DNA from: JAGWBF01 sp963663025
GTDB taxonomy: Bacteria > Chloroflexota > Dehalococcoidia > Lucifugimonadales > JAGWBF01
Reading direction: 5' to 3'
Assembly: GCA_963663025.1 (NCBI GenBank)
Contig: OY760073.1
Location: forward strand, 620,001-684,000
Length of the DNA stretch: 64,000 nt
A program made the translations under genes and the position numbers. The notes under the pieces were generated by a model. The model was given only the letters and a program-made list of their open reading frames with translations, did no database searches and had not been told where the DNA came from. Numbering within the stretch: position 1 is the first letter of the stretch; the number at the start of each line of letters is the position of its first letter. Below, piece after piece: positions 57,549 to 64,000 of the stretch.

Positions 57549-60500
57549 TTACTCTTCGGGTGTCTCCTCCGGGACTTCCTCGGGCATCTCATGGCCATTT
57601 TCGTGGCCGTTGGTGCTGGGAGCTTCGGTTACCTCGAACCAGGGACCGGTGAAGCCTTCCGTCTCGTGAGCCGCCACCAGCTGCTTCTGCTCCGCCTCCA
57701 GGAAGTCGGAGCGGGCGGGAATCAAGCGCCCGATGATCACGTTCTCCTTGAGGCCCAGCAGGTGGTCCCGGGCGCCCGTTGCGGCAGCCTCCGTCAACAC
57801 CCTGGTGGTCTCCTGGAAGGAGGCGGCCGCCAGGAAGCTGTTGGTGAGGAGGGATGCCCGGGTTACGCCCAAGAGCATGGACTTGGCGGTGGCAGGTTCG
57901 CCTCCCTCGGCCAGCACCTTGGCATTCTTGTCCTGGAACTCGAAACGGTCGGCTATCTGGCCCGGGATGAACTCGGCATCGCCGGGGCTGTCCACCTGCA
58001 CCCGCCTGAGCATCTGACGCAGGATCACTTCGATGTGCTTGTCGTGGATCGCCACACCCTGGGACCTGTACACCTTCTGCACCTCGCCTACCAGGTACCT
58101 TTGCAGCTCTTCTTTGCCTCTGATGCGCAGGATGTCATGGGGGTTCAGGGGACCGGAGGTCAGCGCATCGCCGGCCCGGACGGGAGTGCCGCTCTCAACC
58201 AAGATATGGGAAGATGCCGGGGTCAGGTGCTCCCGCTCCTCTACATCCTCCCAGACTATGGACACCTTGGACCTTTTGACCTCGACCTTTCCGCCCACGC
58301 TGGCCAACAGCTCCTTCACCTGGGCATCGGTGGCCAAGGCATCCTTCTTTGTGGTTTCTTTGGCTCTGGCGAGGGCATCGCCAGCCTCCACCGTTTCGCC
58401 GTCCTCCACCAGGCGTGTGTAACCCCTGGGAACGGTGTACTCCTCGCGGTACTCCTCCCGGCTGATGAGACGCAGTCGGCGTCCGTTGGTGTCGTCTTCC
58501 ACCACGGCGACACCGTCGATGTCTGCCAGGATAGCGAATCCCTTGGGGATTCGGGCCTCGAATATCTCTTCAACCCGTGGCAGACCGCTGGTGATGTCCA
58601 AACCCGCCACGCCGCCGGTGTGGAACGTCCGCATGGTAAGCTGGGTTCCGGGCTCGCCGATGCTCTGGGCGGCGATGATGCCCGTGGCTTCGCCAATACT
58701 GACCATCTTCCCAGTTGCGGGAATCCTGGCGTAACACATCTGGCACACGCCGCGGCGCGACTCGCAGGCCAGGGCCGAGCGCACATACACCTCGGTGATT
58801 CCGGCATCAATCACGGCCCGTATGTCCTCTTCCTCCAGCTCCACCCCTCCATTGACCAGGACCTCCCCGGTCTCGGGATGGGCTATGGGTGCTGCCGTTA
58901 TCCTGCCCACCATGCTCTCTTCCAGGGGAGAGACGAGGGGGTCATCGGGCGTGGCCTTTATCCAGATGCCCTCCGTCGTGCCGCAGTCAGGCTCCAGGAT
59001 GATGACTTCCTGGGCAACGTCGATGAGACGCCTGGTCAGGTAACCGCTATCGGCGGTCCTCAGGGCTGTGTCTGCCAGTCCCTTCCTGGCGCCGTGAGTC
59101 GATATGAAGTACTCCAGGGCGGTAAGGCCTTCCCTGAAGCTGGACTTAATGGGCAGGTCGATGATGCGCCCCTTGGGGTCGCTCATCAGGCCGCGCATAC
59201 CCGCCATCTGCTTGATCTGGGCGATGTTTCCCTTGGCGCCAGACACAGCCATCAGGGCAACGCCCCCATAGCTGGCCAGCTCCTCCTTGACGATCTCTTC
59301 CATCTGGTCGCTGGCGTCGGTCCAGGTTGCTACCGTGCGACCGTAGCGTTCCTCTTCGGTGACCAGCCCCTGCATGTACTGCTCTTCGTACTCTTTTACC
59401 TGCCGGTTGGCGCCGTCGATGATCTGCTTCTTCCGGGGCGAAACCCGGATGTCGTTGATGGCGATGGTCAATCCCGAGGTGGTGGCGAAGTGGAACCCCA
59501 GGTTCTTCACTCGGTCCAGAACTGCGGAGGCCCCTTCGTTGCCCAGCTTGTGGTAGCACTCGCTGGCCAGGTCCTTCAGGGCCGCCTTATCCATGAGCTG
59601 GTTCTTGTAACCCAGTTCCGGCGGAAGAACTTCGTTGAAGATCATGCGTCCCAGCGTGGTGTTAAGCCAGCCGTCGGGTTGGGTCTCATCGTGGACCATA
59701 ATCTGGGTCCGCAGGCCAAGCTGGCTCGAATCGTAGGCCAGGCGCGCTTCATCGAAATCGATGAAGTGGCGGATGGAGCCGTCCTCCTGGTCTTCGATGT
59801 CGGTGAGGTAGTACATCCCCAGGACCATGTCCAGGGTGGGCGCCACCAGCGGGTCTCCCGAGGCCGGAGAGAGCATGTTGTGCACGCTCAGCATGGTGTC
59901 TTTGGCTTCCGACACAGCCATCTTGGATAGAGGAACGTGGACTGCCATCTGGTCCCCGTCGAAGTCGGCGTTAAAGGCCGAGCAAACCAGGGGGTGAATC
60001 TGGATGGCGCTCCCCTCGATGAGCACGGGCATGAAGGCCTGGATACCCAGGCGGTGGAGGGTTGGCGCCCGGTTGAGAAGAACCGGCCTCTCTTTGATGA
60101 CATCTTCCAGGATGTCCCAGACCTCGGGCCGGGAGCGCTCAACCATCCTCTTGGCGCTCTTGATGTTGGGGGAGATGCCCAGCACGACGAGGCGGTGCAT
60201 CACAAAGGGCTTGAACAGTTCCAAGGCCATTCGCTTGGGGAGGCCGCACTGGTCCAGCCGGAGCTCCGGGCCGACGACGATGACCGACCTTCCGCTGTAG
60301 TCCACCCGCTTACCCAGCAGGTTCTGTCGGAACCTTCCCTGCTTGCCCCTTAGGAGGTCCGACAGGGACTTAAGCTTATGATTGTGGGAACCCTGTATGG
60401 GCCTTCCCCGACGGCCGTTGTCGATAAGGGCGTCAACAGCTTCCTGCAGCATCCTCTTTTCGTTGCGGATGATGATCTCGGGCGCCCCAAGGTCCAGGAG

Positions 60501-61577
60501 CCTCTTCAGACGGTTGTTGCGGTTGATGACCCTGCGATAGAGGTCGTTGAGGTCGCTGCTGGCGAACCGGCCGCCGTCAAGCTGCACCATGGGGCGCAGG
60601 TCGGGCGGCAATACGGGGGCCACGGTCAGGATCATCCATTCGGACCTGTTGCCGCTGCGCCGGAAGGCCTCCACCACGCGCAGGCGCTTGATGGCCTTCT
60701 TGCGGCGCTGGCCCGAGGTTGAGCGCATCTCTACCAGAAGGTGCTCTCGCAGGGACTCCAAGTCCGTCTGGCGCAGGATCTCCAGTATTCCCTCGGCGCC
60801 CATTGTGGCTTGGAACACCCCGCCGTACAACTCTCTCAGCTCTCTGTGGCGGCTCTCAGCGATGAGCTTGCAGACCCTTAGGTCTTTCAGCTCGTCTATC
60901 CGGGACAGGGATGCAGCCCGGATGTTGGCTTCGTCCTTGATGAGGGAGTCCTGATGGGCTTGTAGTTCTACCTCATAGGCTAGCTGGATGCCTTCCCGGT
61001 CCTCTTCGGTAGCCTCGGCCAGCTCGGCCTCGTGCTTCTGGTTCAGGAGGTCCAGCTCCATCTCCTGTTTCTGCTTCCGCTTCTCAATCTCTTGCTCGGC
61101 CTTGGTCTCTTCCTCTTCGATGGCGGCCTTCCGCGCTTCCTCATCCACCGAGATGATGATGTACTGGGCGCAGTACAGCACCCTCTCCAGGTTCCGAGGC
61201 GACAGATCAAGGAGAAGGCCCAAGCGGCTGGGGGTGCCTTTGCTGAACCAGATGTGGGCTACGGGAGCTGCCAGGTTGATGTGGCCCATCCGCTCCCGCC
61301 GTACCTTCGAACGGGTAACTTCCACGCCGCACCTGTCGCAGATCACTCCTCGGTAGCGTATGCGCTTGTATTTTCCGCAGAAGCACTCCCAGTCCTTGGT
61401 GGGACCGAAGATGCGCTCGCAGAACAGACCGTCCTTCTCTGGGCGGAGGGTTCTATAGTTGATGGTCTCCGGTTTGGTGATCTCGCCGTGGGACCAGTTT
61501 CGTATCTGTTCCGGGGATGCAATGGATATTCTTATCGCATTGAACCTGGCCGGTGGGGTCTCGATCCGCTCTACCAT
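57549..61577 (-). CDS. rpoC: DNA-directed RNA polymerase subunit beta'
   Basis: Catalytic beta' chain, 1342 aa. N-terminal zinc site (CFCGKYKRIRYRGVICDRCG), a long charged coiled-coil insertion at about residues 150-235 (Glu/Lys/Gln-rich), the absolutely conserved Mg loop NADFDGDQMAVH, bridge-helix/trigger-loop region, second zinc site (CGTTEGIW, CESRRGVCQMCYA) and a C-terminal Pro/Glu-rich tail. The insertion resembles those I know from Chloroflexota RpoC. Co-transcribed with rpoB (63-nt gap). Confidence 0.98.
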   Translation of the reverse strand: MVERIETPPARFNAIRISIASPEQIRNWSHGEITKPETINYRTLRPEKDGLFCERIFGPTKDWECFCGKYKRIRYRGVICDRCGVEVTRSKVRRERMGHINLAAPVAHIWFSKGTPSRLGLLLDLSPRNLERVLYCAQYIIISVDEEARKAAIEEEETKAEQEIEKRKQKQEMELDLLNQKHEAELAEATEEDREGIQLAYEVELQAHQDSLIKDEANIRAASLSRIDELKDLRVCKLIAESRHRELRELYGGVFQATMGAEGILEILRQTDLESLREHLLVEMRSTSGQRRKKAIKRLRVVEAFRRSGNRSEWMILTVAPVLPPDLRPMVQLDGGRFASSDLNDLYRRVINRNNRLKRLLDLGAPEIIIRNEKRMLQEAVDALIDNGRRGRPIQGSHNHKLKSLSDLLRGKQGRFRQNLLGKRVDYSGRSVIVVGPELRLDQCGLPKRMALELFKPFVMHRLVVLGISPNIKSAKRMVERSRPEVWDILEDVIKERPVLLNRAPTLHRLGIQAFMPVLIEGSAIQIHPLVCSAFNADFDGDQMAVHVPLSKMAVSEAKDTMLSVHNMLSPASGDPLVAPTLDMVLGMYYLTDIEDQEDGSIRHFIDFDEARLAYDSSQLGLRTQIMVHDETQPDGWLNTTLGRMIFNEVLPPELGYKNQLMDKAALKDLASECYHKLGNEGASAVLDRVKNLGFHFATTSGLTIAINDIRVSPRKKQIIDGANRQVKEYEEQYMQGLVTEEERYGRTVATWTDASDQMEEIVKEELASYGGVALMAVSGAKGNIAQIKQMAGMRGLMSDPKGRIIDLPIKSSFREGLTALEYFISTHGARKGLADTALRTADSGYLTRRLIDVAQEVIILEPDCGTTEGIWIKATPDDPLVSPLEESMVGRITAAPIAHPETGEVLVNGGVELEEEDIRAVIDAGITEVYVRSALACESRRGVCQMCYARIPATGKMVSIGEATGIIAAQSIGEPGTQLTMRTFHTGGVAGLDITSGLPRVEEIFEARIPKGFAILADIDGVAVVEDDTNGRRLRLISREEYREEYTVPRGYTRLVEDGETVEAGDALARAKETTKKDALATDAQVKELLASVGGKVEVKRSKVSIVWEDVEEREHLTPASSHILVESGTPVRAGDALTSGPLNPHDILRIRGKEELQRYLVGEVQKVYRSQGVAIHDKHIEVILRQMLRRVQVDSPGDAEFIPGQIADRFEFQDKNAKVLAEGGEPATAKSMLLGVTRASLLTNSFLAAASFQETTRVLTEAAATGARDHLLGLKENVIIGRLIPARSDFLEAEQKQLVAAHETEGFTGPWFEVTEAPSTNGHENGHEMPEEVPEETPEE

Positions 61578-61640
61578 CGTTTCCCTTCTTCATGTGGGAA
61601 TATATCGCTTAAGGGCCCAAGGCCCGTGAACTAGACCGGC

Positions 61641-64000
61641 TTACTCGCTCAGCAACTCTACCGAGAGCCCGAGGCTCTGGAGTTCCTTGAGGAGCACGTT
61701 GAATGACTCGGGGACGCCCGGCTGAACGATGTCTTCGCCCTTGATTATCGCCTCGTAGGTCTTTACCCTTCCGGCAACATCGTCGGACTTAACGGTCAGC
61801 ACTTCCTGGAGGTTATGGGCAGCGCCGTAGGCTTCCAGTGCCCACACTTCCATCTCCCCGAACCTTTGTCCCCCGAACTGGGCTTTTCCACCCAGGGGCT
61901 GCTGGGTGATGAGGGAGTAGGGGCCCGTGGAACGGGCATGAATCTTGTCTTCCACCAGGTGTATCAGCTTCATCATGTAGATGTAACCTACGGAGATGGG
62001 CTGATCGAAAGGCTGCCCGGTCCTGCCGTCATAGAGGGTGACCTTCCCGAAGATAGGAGGCGCCAATTGGTCTTCCTGGTTCAGCTTTATGGTCTCGCTA
62101 CGCAGCTGGTCGGGAGTCATATCGTCGGGTTCGCTCCCCACCTGCTCCTTCAGCCAAATCTTCAGGCATGCAGACGCAGCTTCACCCGACTTTTTGTCGT
62201 CGTACAGGATTTCAGCGTCGTACCCCCGCTCGGCCAGCCACTCGGTCACCCTTTCCATGTTGGTGTCGGGGCCGTCGCCGGAGGAGATAAGCTCTACGGC
62301 GTCGGCCTGCTGGGCAAACCATGCCCGGGCGAGCCCGTCCTCGATGGACGCGTCCCTCGCCCCGTCAAACACCGGTGTAACCGCATTGAAGTTCAGGAGT
62401 TTAGCCGCCCAGCCCAGGTGGGTCTCCAGCACTTGTCCCAGGTTCATCCTGGAGGGCACCCCCAGCGGGTTCAGGATAATGTCCACGGGGGTGCCGTTGG
62501 GCAGGAAGGGCATATCCTCGGCCGGCAGGATGCGGGCGATTACACCCTTGTTGCCATGCCGACCGGCCATCTTGTCGCCAATGGAGATCTTACGGGTCTG
62601 GGCGACCCACACCCGTACAGCCTCGTTTACGCCAGGAGGCAGCTCGTCCTTGTTGCGGCGATTCAAAACCTTGACTTCGATTACCTTGCCCCTCTCACCG
62701 TGGGGGACCCTGAGGGATGTGTCCTTCACATCCCTGGACTTTTCGCCGAATATGGCCCTCAGCAGCTTCTCCTCGGCGGTAAGCTCCGTTTCTCCCTTGG
62801 GGGTCACCTTGCCAACCAGGATGTCCCCGGGGCCGACCTCGGCGCCCAGGCGGATTATTCCCAGCTCATCCAGGTTGCGCAGGTTCTCTTCACCGACGTT
62901 GGGGATGTCCCGGGTGATCTCCTCGGGCCCCAGCTTCGTCTCCCGGGCTTCCATCTCATACTTTTCGATGTGCACCGAGGTGAAGTAGTCATCTTTCACT
63001 AGGGTCTCGCTTATGATGACCGCATCTTCGTAGTTGTAGCCTTCCCAACTCATGAAGGCCACCAGGACGTTCTGCCCGAGGGCCAGGTTCCCCCGGTCCG
63101 TGGAGGAGCTATCCGCCAGGACATCGCCGACGGACACCACATCTCCTTTCTGAACCACGGACCGCTGGTCGAAGCAGGTGCCCTGGTTGGTCCTGGAAAA
63201 CCGGGTGAGCTTGTGGGTGTGCTTCTCCCCTTCGGAATCGGATATGACTATCTCGTTGGCCGCCACGGAGGTTACCACGCCTTGGACGTCAGCCTGGATC
63301 ACTTGGCCGCTGTCCCTGGCGACCCTGCTTTCGATTCCCGTGCCCACCAGGGGCGCCTGGGGTTTCAGCAAAGGCACCGACTGTCGCTGCATGTTGGACC
63401 CCATGAGGGCCCGGTTGGCATCGTCGTGCTCCAGGAAGGGGATGAGGGAGGCGGAAACGCTCATGATCTGCATGGGCGAAACGTCCATGTACTCCACCGC
63501 TTCGGGGGACTCTTCCGAGTAGCTTTCGCCGATACGTACCTCGACCCGGTCGTTGATGAACTGGTTCTTCTCATCCAGGGGCGAGTTGGCCTGAGCTATT
63601 ACGTACTTCTCTTCCCTGTCAGCCGACAGGTAGTAGATGTCTTCGGGTCTGACGGAAACGAAGGGTTTCACGGAGACCGGTCCGTCGCAGGACTTTGCTA
63701 TCCGGTTGGCTATCCTGGTTGTGGCAACCTGTCCGGCCTTGCCCACCACCTTGCCGTCGCTCCCCCTGACCTCATCGGCGAGGGTGTGCCCCAGAAGCTC
63801 CGGGTCCTTGGCATCGACTTCCCGGCGCACCAGGCGATAGGGAGATTCTATGAAGCCCAGGGGATTGATCCGGGCGTAGGTTGCCAGGGAGCTTAACAGG
63901 CCGATGTTGGGGCCTTCCGGGGTCTCGATAGGGCAGATGCGCCCGTAGTGGGAGAAGTGGACGTCTCGGACATCGAAGCCGGCCCGCTCCCGGGAGAGTC
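61641..64000 (-). CDS. rpoB: DNA-directed RNA polymerase subunit beta (partial, N-terminus beyond window)
   Basis: C-terminal about 785 residues of the beta chain; the frame is open to the window edge. Upstream of the first internal Met it reads VRDVHFSHYGRICPIETPEGPNIGLLSSLATYA, the rifampicin-region/fork block that confirms continuity. Further on are NVLVAFMSWEGYNYEDAVIISE, KISIGDKMAGRHGNKGV and the C-terminal GGKAQFGGQRFGEMEVWALEAYGAA. Standard rpoBC order. Confidence 0.98.
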   Translation of the reverse strand, partial: LSRERAGFDVRDVHFSHYGRICPIETPEGPNIGLLSSLATYARINPLGFIESPYRLVRREVDAKDPELLGHTLADEVRGSDGKVVGKAGQVATTRIANRIAKSCDGPVSVKPFVSVRPEDIYYLSADREEKYVIAQANSPLDEKNQFINDRVEVRIGESYSEESPEAVEYMDVSPMQIMSVSASLIPFLEHDDANRALMGSNMQRQSVPLLKPQAPLVGTGIESRVARDSGQVIQADVQGVVTSVAANEIVISDSEGEKHTHKLTRFSRTNQGTCFDQRSVVQKGDVVSVGDVLADSSSTDRGNLALGQNVLVAFMSWEGYNYEDAVIISETLVKDDYFTSVHIEKYEMEARETKLGPEEITRDIPNVGEENLRNLDELGIIRLGAEVGPGDILVGKVTPKGETELTAEEKLLRAIFGEKSRDVKDTSLRVPHGERGKVIEVKVLNRRNKDELPPGVNEAVRVWVAQTRKISIGDKMAGRHGNKGVIARILPAEDMPFLPNGTPVDIILNPLGVPSRMNLGQVLETHLGWAAKLLNFNAVTPVFDGARDASIEDGLARAWFAQQADAVELISSGDGPDTNMERVTEWLAERGYDAEILYDDKKSGEAASACLKIWLKEQVGSEPDDMTPDQLRSETIKLNQEDQLAPPIFGKVTLYDGRTGQPFDQPISVGYIYMMKLIHLVEDKIHARSTGPYSLITQQPLGGKAQFGGQRFGEMEVWALEAYGAAHNLQEVLTVKSDDVAGRVKTYEAIIKGEDIVQPGVPESFNVLLKELQSLGLSVELLSE

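Noticed and set aside
1..64000. CRISPR array or insertion sequence with transposase
   Set aside because: No regularly spaced repeats and no transposase, integrase or recombinase domain seen; only short hairpin repeats.

Overview
The window looks like a chromosomal segment of a GC-rich (roughly 60%) environmental bacterium. My best placement is Chloroflexota, class Dehalococcoidia (SAR202-like). This rests on gene content (paired MaoC-type dehydratases, CoxS/CoxM flavin-FeS pairs, FAH-family and hydroxyacid enzymes, a lipoprotein-rich envelope) and on the long charged insertion in RpoC. It is inference: no rRNA marker is present. Many genes start with GTG or TTG, Shine-Dalgarno sites are strong, and several promoters have clear sigma70-type boxes with 17-nt spacing.

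Layout. 1-5.4 kb: a cut-off lipoprotein, a Gfo/Idh/MocA-like protein, a Cys/Met-type PLP enzyme, a tartrate/D-malate dehydrogenase-like enzyme and a CoxS-CoxM pair with no large subunit. 5.4-13.4 kb: gamma-carbonic anhydrase, a 0.5-kb repeat-dense gap, two MaoC proteins, hydrolases, an FAH enzyme, an EamA transporter, a small secreted-protein locus with a frameshift, and a flavin reductase. 13.4-19.2 kb: a moeA operon and pheS-[aspartic protease]-pheT. 19.2-20.5 kb: a lower-GC two-gene island with a tyrosine phosphatase. 20.5-30.2 kb: sucCD with a tartronate-semialdehyde-reductase-like gene, a NUDIX protein, a 970-aa FAD/FeS dehydrogenase, a J-domain protein, a probable selenoprotein, a split TPP decarboxylase and a GlcG-like protein. 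30.4-31.4 kb: a tiny Gly-rich protein and hicAB. 31.45-35.8 kb: a promoter, cobalamin riboswitch and intrinsic terminator ahead of an ABC ATPase and cobT-cobS-cobC-cobU. 35.9-38.4 kb: a RelE/HTH toxin-antitoxin pair and a second CoxS-CoxM-CoxG operon. 38.4-45.1 kb: GNAT, Zn-alcohol dehydrogenase, CoA-transferase A/B, an RdgB-like pyrophosphatase, a fatty-acid desaturase and a DEAD-box helicase. 45.2-56.2 kb: a lipoprotein metallopeptidase coupled to a fused solute-binding protein, an S9 peptidase, an ATP-grasp protein, MgtE, a VapBC-like pair, two orphan hypotheticals and tRNA-Val(GAC). 56.3-64 kb: pyrD, rpoC and rpoB (cut by the window end).

How the genes fit together. Several enzymes (tartrate/malate dehydrogenase-like, tartronate semialdehyde reductase-like, GlcD/GlpC-like fused dehydrogenase, GlcG-like protein, succinate/malate-CoA ligase, TPP sulfo/phosphonopyruvate decarboxylase, CoA-transferase) suggest oxidation of small hydroxy- and oxo-acids. 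MoeA fits the molybdopterin enzymes implied by the two CoxS/CoxM sets. The B12 locus is a salvage and lower-ligand-assembly set under riboswitch control.

The strongest unusual observation is a lipoprotein peroxiredoxin-like gene whose CxxC motif has an in-frame TGA at the first Cys, followed by a suitably placed hairpin: a candidate selenoprotein. Others are a 45-nt hairpin repeat with compensatory base changes, two genes whose best start is an AUC codon behind a strong SD, probable leaderless GTG genes, and an aspartic protease inside pheST.
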